The translations under genes were made by a program, and so were the position numbers. From the NCBI RefSeq assembly GCF_003946245.1, contig NZ_RHNN01000003.1, positions 86,933-150,932 of the forward strand: a DNA stretch of 64,000 nt, written 5' to 3'. The DNA is from Levilactobacillus cerevisiae (GTDB lineage Bacteria; Bacillota; Bacilli; Lactobacillales; Lactobacillaceae). Below the pieces are notes generated by a model, which saw nothing but the letters and a program-made list of their open reading frames with translations, had not been told where the DNA came from and searched no databases. Position 1 is the first letter of the stretch; each line of letters opens with the position of its first letter. This document shows positions 27,052 through 35,043 of this stretch, one piece after another.

Positions 27052-27400
27052 GTTTCAGCAATGTCGCGGTTAACAGCCTGCTCACTCACGCCTGCTTTGT
27101 GGAGGCCAGCTACCTGGGCATTAAAATTTGGCACAGTAGTGAATAGTACCGACCTGATTGAGGGACAAATTTTAACCAAAGTTGGCTACAGAACGTTCCA
27201 TAGACGACAGAATTTCTAGCAGCTAAAAGTAGTCATTGTCCGGTTTGGCAGGAACCAAACCAGCCATCGTCAGAAAGAACTGAAAATTAGTGGCCGTTAG
27301 CGGTTACTTTGGTGTACAGTAAGGGAGTACGTACGTTTGATGATGACGATTCAATCACAGGCGTGGGACATATTAATAGTTAAAAGGGAGTTGGCAAATA

Positions 27401-27874
27401 ATGGCAAAAGTTGAAAGTTTTACTTTGGATCATACAGCTGTTAAAGCACCTTACGTTCGGTTGATTACACGGGAAACGGGTGCCAAGGGTGACGTGATCT
27501 CGAACTTTGATTTACGGTTGGTTCAACCTAACGAAAACGCTATTCCAACGGCCGGGTTACATACGATTGAACACTTGTTGGCTGGCTACCTGCGTGACGA
27601 AATGAGCGGTGTCATTGATTGCTCACCATTTGGTTGCCGGACCGGTTTCCATTTGATCACCTGGGGCGAACAGTCTACTGAAGAAGTTGCCAAGGCTTTG
27701 AAGGCAGCCCTTCACCGTATTGCATTTGATACGGAATGGAAAGACGTCCAAGGAACTGACAAATACAGTTGTGGGAACTACCGCGACCACAGTCTGTTCT
27801 CTGCTAAGGAATGGAGCAAGGATATTCTGGACAAGGGAATTTCCAAAGACCCATTCAAGCGTGAAGTTATCTAG
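27401..27874 (+). CDS. luxS: S-ribosylhomocysteine lyase (autoinducer-2 synthesis)
   Basis: This 157-residue enzyme cleaves S-ribosylhomocysteine to homocysteine and the AI-2 precursor DPD. The metal ligands are HTIEH (His54, His58) and Cys124 in [11 protein letters not shown], and the catalytic Cys79 lies in [10 protein letters not shown]. Length is normal. AAGGGAG precedes ATG 27401. No pfs or methionine-cycle gene is adjacent, and the gene is monocistronic with its own terminator. Confidence 0.97.
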   Translation: MAKVESFTLDHTAVKAPYVRLITRETGAKGDVISNFDLRLVQPNENAIPTAGLHTIEHLLAGYLRDEMSGVIDCSPFGCRTGFHLITWGEQSTEEVAKALKAALHRIAFDTEWKDVQGTDKYSCGNYRDHSLFSAKEWSKDILDKGISKDPFKREVI

Positions 27875-27907
27875 CTTCAGGTACCGTTTCAGTAAGTTAA
27901 GCGGACT

Positions 27908-27957
27908 TAAAAGGTGAGGATAAACCTGTCGAAATGACGGGTAGTCCTTGCCTTTTT
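27908..27957 (+). terminator. Terminator after luxS
   Basis: AAAAGG, AGGA, ACC and GTC pair back with GAC, GGT, TCCT and CCTTTT in a long stepped stem, ending in five T. Confidence 0.75.
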
Positions 27958-28016
27958 ACGTGTGGGTAAAAGCTGAAGCGCTGGCAACTTTGGCTAAAAC
28001 TGCCGGCGGACCGTTC

Positions 28017-28165
28017 GCCAAATTTAGGCTGGAACGCTGTGGGTGGGACGGCCCAAGCCGAAAGGCGGTCTTGGGCCTCGCTTTGAACCGCCCAACCCGC
28101 GTTTCAAAGTCGCCATTTTCCAAGAGGACCACATGGAAAATCCCACGGCTGAGCCTAAATTTGGC
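28017..28165 (+). repeat. Structured repeat family A, copy A3
   Basis: Closing stem GCCAAATTTAGGCT/AGCCTAAATTTGGC, loop GGAAC, core GCTGTGGG/CCCACGGC. Three hairpins: GGCCCAAG/CTTGGGCC with loop CCGAAAGGCGGT, CTTTGAA/TTTCAAAG, and ATTTTCCA/TGGAAAAT. It is followed by a degenerate B remnant around 28240-28290 (AGCCGGAG... GCCGCCGG), so the A-then-B order is kept. Confidence 0.8.
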
Positions 28166-28556
28166 TCGCTCACGCCTACATAGAGTGAGGTAACGACTAA
28201 GCGTCGACTGTCACCTCAAACCAGAATTGTGTACTGACTAAAAACTAGTCTTAGCCGGAGAACTGTACCTTAGTCCCGTAGCCGCCGGTATTGACTTTCG
28301 ACTAATTTGATGGCGACAATCCCTACTAGTTAGCTTGATGAGGTCCTTTCAACGCCAGCTAAAGCCTGTGAACATTTGTCACTAGTTGGTAATGCTGGAT
28401 AAGTTACATCGCCGGAATCATTGTTAGGCGGTAGGTCCTGCGATATACTTAATACGTTGAATATATGTCTCAACCAAAAATGACTATATCGAAAATTTGG
28501 TTGGCTAAAAGCGTTAATTTCATTTAGAAATGTCTAATACTGTTTTGGGGGAACTA

Positions 28557-29648
28557 ATGATGAGTAAAATAAATTGGTGCTTAACGTTCGTTGCGGCGTT
28601 GAGCCTAGGTGTTAGCGGGACGACAACCGCGCAGGCCTATAGTACGTACCATCAAAAATCGTCGGCCTTGAGCGTCGGCAAATTGCGGTCCTTGAATAAT
28701 TCTCGTGTTCACTATGTCAAGGCACCCAAGAACTACCGCCACGCCAAGAATACGCATGGCATCAACACGATTAAGCATAGTCGGGGTACGGCGGTCACGT
28801 TTAAAACGAAATATTTATTACCGCTCCCCGGGTACCACAATCAGGCCTGGGGCAATCCGCAGAGCGTTGCCACCAACGGCCGTTACCTGTATGTGCTCTA
28901 TTGCCCGACCGCTTGGCACAACCGCGGGCGCATCGTGCGGTATGACATGCAGAAATTAAATAAATTGGGCTTAACCCCGCGGCAATTACAAACGGCCTAC
29001 ACCAGCAACGCTGCAGCTCAGTTGGCCAGTCACGCGGCCGTCAAAATTGGCGCGCCTTTTGAGACCGGCCACGGCCAGTCGTTGGCGTACAACTGGAAGA
29101 ATCGTCACCTCTACATGTGGTGTGACAAGGAAAAGTCTGCCGCAACGCCCGTCAATCAGTACGGCTACATCAAGCAGATCAAGGCGGAGACATTAACGCC
29201 GCGCTACCAAATTCGCTTCCGGTTGAAACACAAGCGGTTCTCCGTCCCGGGCGGCCACGTGCTTACATTTGACACGCAGGGCCGGGCCTACTTCTGGAGT
29301 CGACCGACTACCCACCGGGTCTACATTTACCGTGGCACCATTTCTAAGCACCACGTCAAATTCAGCCTCACCCATCAGGTCCTGTCGCACGGGCCGGGAA
29401 CCCACGTTCAGAGTATGGGGTACAATCCGCACACGAAGCGCGTTTACCTGGTCGCTGACGATTCGATTGCCAGTCTGCCCGTCAGTAAGTTGGCTGGCAA
29501 GGGGCACCTCAGTAAATCGAGTGTCCGCTGGACCAAGTTTGGGTCCAAACGGGAATTTGAGGGGCTGACGTTTACCAAGAGTGGGCATGCCTATCTATTG
29601 AGTAATCACAACCCGGAAATCCTCATCAGTAACCGGACGAGTTGGTAA
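28557..29648 (+). CDS. Secreted protein of unknown function, propeller-like, paralogue 1
   Basis: About 363 residues with an N-terminal signal peptide (KINWCLTFVAALSLGVSG, cleavage near AQAYS). The mature part has repeating strand-rich motifs such as YLYVLYCPTAW, GHGQSLAYNWKNRHLYMWCD, GHVLTFDTQGRAYFW and QSMGYNPHTKRVYLVADDS. This spacing suggests a beta-propeller; that is inference. No catalytic motif is recognised. GGGGGAA precedes ATG 28557 (28560 also possible). The neighbouring gene is a close paralogue with the same order of motifs. Confidence 0.75.
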   Translation: MMSKINWCLTFVAALSLGVSGTTTAQAYSTYHQKSSALSVGKLRSLNNSRVHYVKAPKNYRHAKNTHGINTIKHSRGTAVTFKTKYLLPLPGYHNQAWGNPQSVATNGRYLYVLYCPTAWHNRGRIVRYDMQKLNKLGLTPRQLQTAYTSNAAAQLASHAAVKIGAPFETGHGQSLAYNWKNRHLYMWCDKEKSAATPVNQYGYIKQIKAETLTPRYQIRFRLKHKRFSVPGGHVLTFDTQGRAYFWSRPTTHRVYIYRGTISKHHVKFSLTHQVLSHGPGTHVQSMGYNPHTKRVYLVADDSIASLPVSKLAGKGHLSKSSVRWTKFGSKREFEGLTFTKSGHAYLLSNHNPEILISNRTSW

Positions 29649-29734
29649 GTTTAGCAAGTTGAAAAAGCCTTTTCTCACCACCCATTGACCGCCAACGCGA
29701 TATACTGGCTGAAAACATTGGGGGGTGAGGGATT

Positions 29735-30832
29735 ATGCGAAGAAGTTATTTACTTTGGGCACTAATCCTTAGTTTGGGGTTGCTGGGGATTGCCACACCG
29801 GCGCGGGCTGACATCCAAGTGAATCAGTCGGTGGCGGCGTTGGCAGAGCCCAAGAACCTCACGGCGTTAGACGATTCGCTGGTTCATTTCGTACCCGTGC
29901 CGAGCACCTATGCCAACGCAGCGAATCCGCACGGCATCAATACGATTGCCAGCAATCAGGGGAGCGCGGTGACCTTTACCACGAAATACCTGTTGCCAGT
30001 ACCGGGCTATCAGCATCAGGCCTGGGGTGATCCCCAGAGCTCAGCGGTGGTGGGTCAGTACCTGTATGTGGTCTATTGCCCGACCGCTTGGCAGAACCGA
30101 GGCCGCATCGTGCGGTTTGACATGGCGGTCTTGACGTCGTTGCGGGCAACTCCGCAGCAGGTCCAAACGGTGTATGCCAAGTCGCCCAATCAATCCGCGC
30201 GGGAAAAGAAAATTCAGGCGGCCATCAAAGTAGGACCCGCCTTCACCACCGGACACGGTCAATCGTTGGCTTACGATTGGGCGACGCAGAAATTTTACAT
30301 GTGGTGTGACCGTGAATCCGCACCGCGCATCAACATGAGTCAGTATGGCGTGCTCAAAGAAATCAGTGCGAACACCCTGGCGCCGGTGCATCAGATTCGC
30401 TTCCGGCTAAGGGCTAAATCATTTGCGGTGCCTGGTGGTCACGTGTTAGCGTTTGATCAAACGGGGCACGCTTATTTCTGGACGCGGCCTAATTCGGCAG
30501 ACGTCTACATTTACCAGGGAACCATTCGGAACAATCGCGTCAGTTTCCGGTTGACCAAGCAAATTTTGGAAAATGGGCCGGGAACCTGTGTCCAGAGTAT
30601 GGCGTACAATCCCAATAATGATCGGCTGTACTTAGTGGCGGACGATTCAATTGTCAGTCTGCCAGCGGCGAAGTTGGCGGGCAGTGGCCATCTGACCAGT
30701 GCAGATGTGAAATGGACCGGTTTCGCGTCAACCCGTGAGTTTGAAGGGTTGACGTTTGGCAGTGATGGTCAGGCTTATCTGATGAGCAATCACGAGCCGG
30801 AAATTTTGGTCGGGAATTCATTAAATTGGTAA
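29735..30832 (+). CDS. Secreted protein of unknown function, propeller-like, paralogue 2
   Basis: This 365-residue protein has a signal peptide (LLWALILSLGLLGIATPARA). It aligns with the upstream gene along its whole length, for example HGINTIASNQGSAVTFTTKY, YCPTAWQNRGRIVRFDM and EFEGLTFGSDGQAYLMSNHEPEIL. It arose by tandem duplication, with clear divergence (ALAEPKNL versus ALSVGKLRS). The conserved C-terminal REFEGLTF and NPEIL/EPEIL motifs mark family constraints. GGGGTGAGGG precedes ATG 29735. Function unknown; extracellular carbohydrate or wall binding is only a guess. Confidence 0.75.
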   Translation: MRRSYLLWALILSLGLLGIATPARADIQVNQSVAALAEPKNLTALDDSLVHFVPVPSTYANAANPHGINTIASNQGSAVTFTTKYLLPVPGYQHQAWGDPQSSAVVGQYLYVVYCPTAWQNRGRIVRFDMAVLTSLRATPQQVQTVYAKSPNQSAREKKIQAAIKVGPAFTTGHGQSLAYDWATQKFYMWCDRESAPRINMSQYGVLKEISANTLAPVHQIRFRLRAKSFAVPGGHVLAFDQTGHAYFWTRPNSADVYIYQGTIRNNRVSFRLTKQILENGPGTCVQSMAYNPNNDRLYLVADDSIVSLPAAKLAGSGHLTSADVKWTGFASTREFEGLTFGSDGQAYLMSNHEPEILVGNSLNW

Positions 30833-30842
30833 TAGAACGGTT

Positions 30843-30876
30843 GGGAGCTAGTCCGCTTGGGCTGGCTCCTTTTGCG
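30843..30876 (+). terminator. Terminator after secreted paralogue 2
   Basis: GGAGCTAG pairs with CTGGCTCC (G-U allowed) and is followed by TTTT. Confidence 0.6.
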
Positions 30877-31024
30877 CTGCACGCGTTGCGGCGGTGGTCC
30901 AGCGAACTGGCTTGCCGTTTCAAGAAAAAGTTTACGTACTTGTGAAAATAATTGAACACACTAGCCCCAGAATAGTTTAGACTGTAGGTAGCACAAAAAT
31001 GATGAAGAAGGTAGGCGGACACAA

Positions 31025-31267
31025 ATGGATAAAGAAGATTGGCAGGCAATTTATCAGGAATTAGCAGAACTGATTGGCGAAGAAAATACACTGAAGATAT
31101 TTAAAGATTTCCGGGGAAGTACAGTGAATTTCCCGATGCGATTGGTGCGCCGAGAAGTGATTTTGAATCACATTCAAAGCGACCATTCAGCGGGAGCGTC
31201 AGTCCATGAACTGAGTGCGCAATACGACTTGGCCGAGCGGACGGTTCGCAAATACTTACAGAAATAA
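31025..31267 (+). CDS. Small Mor-like HTH protein, paralogue 1
   Basis: This 80-residue protein resembles the Mor/middle-operon regulator domain: LAELIGEENTLKIFKDFRGSTVNFP (dimerisation part), then RREVILNHIQ and the C-terminal HTH VHELSAQYDLAERTVRKYLQK. Such regulators are best known from phage Mu, yet no phage genes are nearby. AAGGTAGG lies upstream of ATG 31025. A second copy follows 165 bases later. The target is unknown. Confidence 0.7.
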   Translation: MDKEDWQAIYQELAELIGEENTLKIFKDFRGSTVNFPMRLVRREVILNHIQSDHSAGASVHELSAQYDLAERTVRKYLQK

Positions 31268-31432
31268 GGTCCACTAATTGCTGGTTTGTGTGGAAATTTG
31301 TTGTGCAATTTCACGTGTAACTCTGCAAGCAATTCAGCATGCAGAGTAGTTGGCGAGGGTGATTACAATTGGCCAGCAAAGTTTGCTAATCTTTGCTTAA
31401 GGAAAACTTAAACATTGAAAGGCCTGAAAGTG

Positions 31433-31690
31433 ATGGAAATTGATACGGATGCGTTACAGGGCGTCTATAAAAGACTTGATGATCTGCTGGGAACCGAAGA
31501 TATGCTTAAGGTCTATCAGGAATTTCGGGGAACCCAGTTGAATTTGCCGATGAAACTCTATGACCGGGACGAAACGATGGCGGCCATTCAAAAGAACTTT
31601 CCGCAAATGTCGGAGAAGGTGTTGGCAGATAAGTATGGTTATTCACAACGCTGGGTCAAGCGGGTCATCAATGAGCAGGGTAAGGATTAG
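31433..31690 (+). CDS. Small Mor-like HTH protein, paralogue 2
   Basis: This 85-residue protein parallels the upstream gene: LDDLLGTEDMLKVYQEFRGTQLNLPMKL, then the HTH EKVLADKYGYSQRWVKRVIN. The conserved EFRGTQLNLP/DFRGSTVNFP strand shows common origin. ATG 31433 has AAAGG ten bases upstream; the frame could begin at 31415 without a ribosome site. The pair may be regulators kept after loss of a mobile element, or resident bacterial regulators. Confidence 0.7.
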   Translation: MEIDTDALQGVYKRLDDLLGTEDMLKVYQEFRGTQLNLPMKLYDRDETMAAIQKNFPQMSEKVLADKYGYSQRWVKRVINEQGKD

Positions 31691-31748
31691 TACATAGTTG
31701 GTGAGTGATACGGAGAAGCACTGGTAGGCGCGTTACCAGATTAGTGGT

Positions 31749-31889
31749 ATGTGTGATGAAAACCACAAGCAATTTTACTGGTTGCATCCGGTTGCCAACG
31801 TTGCTCGCTTGGGTGTTAAGTCCCGGTGGGGTGGCAACACGGTTGACGAAACCTGGTTAAATTTGATGACCCGGCTGGAATCTTGCTGA
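31749..31889 (+). pseudogene. Possible remnant of a decayed gene (46-codon tail)
   Basis: The frame MCDENHKQFYWLHPVANV continues to VDETWLNLMTRLESC and a stop at 31887. It reads like genuine protein (aromatic and polar mix), but an in-frame TAG lies shortly upstream and no ribosome site precedes the ATG. It is probably the 3-prime end of a broken gene. I cannot name the family. Confidence 0.3.
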
Positions 31890-31912
31890 GTCATACATAG
31901 GAGTAATTCGTG

Positions 31913-32740
31913 ATGACAGTGAAACAATGGCTAAAGGTAGGCGTCCTGAGCGCAATGATCATGGGTGGACTGTTGATCCCCGCGGTCACGGGACAAGCAA
32001 GTACGAAATCGCAGGAAACAAAGACGATTCGAAAAATTGTCAAACGGGACATGGCGCCCGTCCATGGCCGCTGGTCGGTGAAGGTCACGCGCCTAGGTAA
32101 CCGTTCGTTAAGCGTGACCACGGGCAATCGGCGAGTGCGGGCACAACGCTCCGCCAGTACGATTAAGGTTTACGTGATGCTAACCATTTTCAAACGGGCG
32201 CAGAACCACCAGCTGAAGCTGACCAATGCGGTGAAAACAAACCTGAAGCGCATGATATATTATTCTGATAATACGGCGACGAACGCCTTAATTCATCGGC
32301 TCGGCGGGTTTAAAAAGGTCAATCAGACGGCCAAGGCGTACGGTTTCAAGCAGACTCATTTGGCCCGCTACATGCTGGATACCCAAGCGTTGCGGCGTGG
32401 CCACGACAACTACACGTCGGTCAACGACCTGACCCGCTTTTTAACGCTAACGGCGCAGCATCAGCTGTTGGGCAAGACGTACGATCGGAAGATGATGACG
32501 CTGCTTCATCACTGTCGCAACCACAGCAAGCTGCCGAAACTGGTGACCCATGCGGCCGTTTACAACAAGACGGGTGAGTTCCCAACCAAGGGCGTCCAGA
32601 ATGATGCCAGTCTGTTCAAGACGACTCACGGCACGTACACGATTGTGGTGATGAGCCAGCAAGGAAACCAAGCCCAACAGTATCGGGCAATGAATCGCCT
32701 GGGGCGGGATACGGTGAAGGCTCTTAATGCGCAAAAATAG
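31913..32740 (+). CDS. Secreted class A beta-lactamase-fold serine hydrolase
   Basis: This protein of about 275 residues has a signal peptide (WLKVGVLSAMIMGGLLIPAV). The three class A motifs are intact: SxxK as Ser82-Thr-Ile-Lys85, SDN at 118-120 (YYSDNTATN) and KTG at 219-221 (YNKTGEF). A class A Glu166-type omega-loop signature is not obvious, so a wall-acting peptidase role is more likely than antibiotic hydrolysis; this is inference. AGGAG precedes the start, with GTG 31910 as alternative. A terminator follows. Confidence 0.85.
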   Translation: MTVKQWLKVGVLSAMIMGGLLIPAVTGQASTKSQETKTIRKIVKRDMAPVHGRWSVKVTRLGNRSLSVTTGNRRVRAQRSASTIKVYVMLTIFKRAQNHQLKLTNAVKTNLKRMIYYSDNTATNALIHRLGGFKKVNQTAKAYGFKQTHLARYMLDTQALRRGHDNYTSVNDLTRFLTLTAQHQLLGKTYDRKMMTLLHHCRNHSKLPKLVTHAAVYNKTGEFPTKGVQNDASLFKTTHGTYTIVVMSQQGNQAQQYRAMNRLGRDTVKALNAQK

Positions 32741-32745
32741 CTGGG

Positions 32746-32775
32746 AGTTCAGACGAGGTTGTCTGGACTTTTTTT
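32746..32775 (+). terminator. Terminator after the serine hydrolase
   Basis: AGTTCAGAC pairs with GTCTGGACT and is followed by seven T. Confidence 0.9.
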
Positions 32776-32918
32776 CTTGTTAAAACCGCTGAATTATAAG
32801 TATTTCTATGCTTTCATTATTACAAAATTTTTATGTAAATGTTCTGTAAATGGCCTATACGCCAGCCAATTTATCCGTTAACATTGGGGTAATCAAGTAG
32901 TGAGGGGGCGGGTTAATT

Positions 32919-33269
32919 TTGGATGGAAGTCTCAGTAACGTGATTTTTTCACCTTGGCCAATTCTGCTGTCGTATAAATTAATGTTGTTCCTGCTGCTGA
33001 TAGGTCACTGGCAGTCAGCGTGGACCCAAGTCATCATGTTAATGATTGGTGGATTCAGTATGATTGCAATGGTCGTCTGTGGGTGGTGGCGTCTTTGGAC
33101 GACCGCCGACCATGAGTTTTGGGTGCTATATCAATCACTGTACGGGACTTTAGCGGTTTTCAGCATCTTCTTTTGGATGCTACGAGAAGCGAGCTTTGTG
33201 ACGTTAATCGTCTGGTGGTTGGGCATCCTAGTATTTTCTGGATTAGTCTACGTGAACAAAACACAATGA
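32919..33269 (+). CDS. Small integral membrane protein (four helices)
   Basis: This 116-residue protein is almost entirely hydrophobic, with four predicted helices (about 12-27, 36-58, 70-88, 92-110) and rich in Trp. There is no recognised motif. The start is TTG 32919 behind GAGGGGGCGGG. It is followed 18 bases later by the YefM-like gene, so the two are probably co-transcribed. Function unknown. Confidence 0.6.
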   Translation: MDGSLSNVIFSPWPILLSYKLMLFLLLIGHWQSAWTQVIMLMIGGFSMIAMVVCGWWRLWTTADHEFWVLYQSLYGTLAVFSIFFWMLREASFVTLIVWWLGILVFSGLVYVNKTQ

Positions 33270-33287
33270 ACCTGGGGAGGGCACACG

Positions 33288-33563
33288 ATGGATGCAACGA
33301 GCTATGCATTTTTCCGCAAGAAACTTAAGCACTACATGAAACGGGTCACGAACAACCAGGAACCCTTGATGATTACCCGCAAAAATAAGCACAACGTCGT
33401 CCTGATTTCTGTGGAAGAATACAGCAATCTACTGGAAAATCAGTTCATTTTAAGTCACCTAGAAAGTCGTGCCTGGCTACAAGCGACCGCGGAACAAAAG
33501 GAAGCCGCCGCAGTCGTCAGCCAAGAACTGGTGACGGAGCCAGCCGAAGTCGATCCTTCTTAA
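33288..33563 (+). CDS. YefM/Phd-type antitoxin, apparently without toxin
   Basis: This 91-residue protein follows the YefM pattern: SYAFFRKKLKHYMKRVTNNQEPLMITRKNKHNVVLISVEEYSNLLE, the DNA-binding and dimer part. A C-terminal helix of the kind that neutralises a toxin follows. No YoeB/RelE-like toxin frame follows within the next gene or the 70-base gap. It may act as a plain regulator, or the toxin has been lost. GGGGAGG precedes ATG 33288. Confidence 0.8.
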   Translation: MDATSYAFFRKKLKHYMKRVTNNQEPLMITRKNKHNVVLISVEEYSNLLENQFILSHLESRAWLQATAEQKEAAAVVSQELVTEPAEVDPS

Positions 33564-33654
33564 GTTTAAGTAGTGCCATCTTGACCAAGTAATTGTGTGA
33601 GGATGGCACTATTTTTCTTAACCGGCCAAGGCGTCAGTGAAACGGGGGATGGAA

Positions 33655-34923
33655 ATGAATGCCAACATCGTATATTTGGAACAAAATATTCCGGAAAACA
33701 CGACGACCCAACAGCATAATTTATTCATGTTGGACTACCCAGTTTATCAAGTCGAAGCTAACGGCACGTTAACCCCAGTCCTAAATAGCTGGGGGAAAGT
33801 CCTATCGATTATGGTGGATAAGAAGGAACGGTTTAAAATATTTTTCACATCTGGCCGAACGTTTGTCCTCGGCAGTAAGAAAATTATGGCCTACGATACC
33901 GATTTGGATGGCATGGACCCCGTTTCACGGTTACGGAGCCATGGCTACGTCTTTGCCCCGGAACAACGGGCAGTGGCCACTCAGTCAGCCAACAAGCACT
34001 CCCGTTCCGTGTTCCCGAATATCCGGGTGTTACAAGAGATTCCCCGGGAATACGTGGTGATTGACTGTGAATTTGGCGTCCTGTTTCAAACCCAACGAAC
34101 GGGGGACCACATCACGATGGATCGGGCCGTGATCAATGGTGAGAAGGCCGGTATTTTTCAGCTGGCCGCACTGGGTTATCGCGGGAGCCAACCGCTAGAT
34201 ATTTATTTCAATCGGTATTTTGACGACCCAGCCTTTTCGCCGGAGAGAAAGCTGCGGGGGTTGAAGGAAACGGGGAGCACGCTAGCCGCGTATGAGCAGG
34301 AATCCCGACCGGTAACGGTACTGAAAGATTTCATTCACCAGGTCTTGCGGCGGCAATTGCCCTTGGTCTTCTGGGATCAAGGCAATGATCTTCGGTTATT
34401 GCAGCACACATTGGCGGTCAATCTGCCTTACTTGGCGGTGGAGGAACGCTTGGCTTTGACCGCGCCCCTCTGCGTTTTCGATGGCAGTCTGTATACCAAT
34501 CAGGTCATCAACCGGAGCAATCATCAGAAGGATACCCATCACTTCCTCCCCCTCAATGGTATAGCGGGGCTTCTCAACATCTTCAATCCCAAGCAGCACA
34601 ACGCCGTGTGGGATGCCCAAACGACCCAATGTGTGATAAATGAATTGGCCAAAATTAAGCAGACCAAGCCCCTGGTCATCCAGGAGCCACGGCCAGTTGT
34701 GACGCCAATTCTTCAGTTACCCAAAGTCACTTCGGCAACGCCAATCGTACCCGTTAAATCAATTGAACCAATTGAGCCGACCGAGCCCCAGCTCCCGGCC
34801 GTTGCGACCCTCCAACGCTTACGAGCGGCTGGACGGACCTATCGCGAAATTGCCAATCAATTTGGGCTAAGCACCAGTACCGTTTGGCGGGCCGTTAAGC
34901 GGCGTGAAGGAGTCAGCTACTGA
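33655..34923 (+). CDS. DEDDh 3-5 exonuclease domain fused to a C-terminal HTH
   Basis: This 422-residue protein has an N-terminal about 110 residues including KVLSIMVDKKERFKIFFTSGRTF. A DnaQ-like exonuclease core follows: ExoI Asp137 and Glu139 in VIDCEF, ExoII Asp in VFWDQGNDLRLLQ (241/245), and ExoIII His315 and Asp320 in HNAVWDAQTT. A Pro-rich linker then leads to a resolvase-like HTH at about 388-416 (RTYREIANQFGLSTSTVWRAVKR). All catalytic positions appear intact. I do not know this architecture as a named family. ATG 33655 is preferred to 33637 and 33649. Confidence 0.75.
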   Translation: MNANIVYLEQNIPENTTTQQHNLFMLDYPVYQVEANGTLTPVLNSWGKVLSIMVDKKERFKIFFTSGRTFVLGSKKIMAYDTDLDGMDPVSRLRSHGYVFAPEQRAVATQSANKHSRSVFPNIRVLQEIPREYVVIDCEFGVLFQTQRTGDHITMDRAVINGEKAGIFQLAALGYRGSQPLDIYFNRYFDDPAFSPERKLRGLKETGSTLAAYEQESRPVTVLKDFIHQVLRRQLPLVFWDQGNDLRLLQHTLAVNLPYLAVEERLALTAPLCVFDGSLYTNQVINRSNHQKDTHHFLPLNGIAGLLNIFNPKQHNAVWDAQTTQCVINELAKIKQTKPLVIQEPRPVVTPILQLPKVTSATPIVPVKSIEPIEPTEPQLPAVATLQRLRAAGRTYREIANQFGLSTSTVWRAVKRREGVSY

Positions 34924-35004
34924 CCGTTTCCGGCCCAGTCTGCCTATTTCCTTATAATTAACTAATTTGTAAGACGTTCAGCATCGTTTTTAGGGTGAAG
35001 GACG

Positions 35005-35010
35005 TATAAT
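35005..35010 (+). promoter_or_regulatory. -10 element for the EIIC-hydrolase unit
   Basis: A consensus TATAAT lies 34 bases before the EIIC start. The -35 is weak. Confidence 0.4.
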
Positions 35011-35043
35011 GAGAATTAGTTTAGGGAATAAGGGGGTCAGCAA

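Noticed and set aside
27016..27219. 67-codon frame upstream of luxS
   Set aside because: It starts inside the perfect hairpin at 27014-27051, has no ribosome site and resembles nothing.
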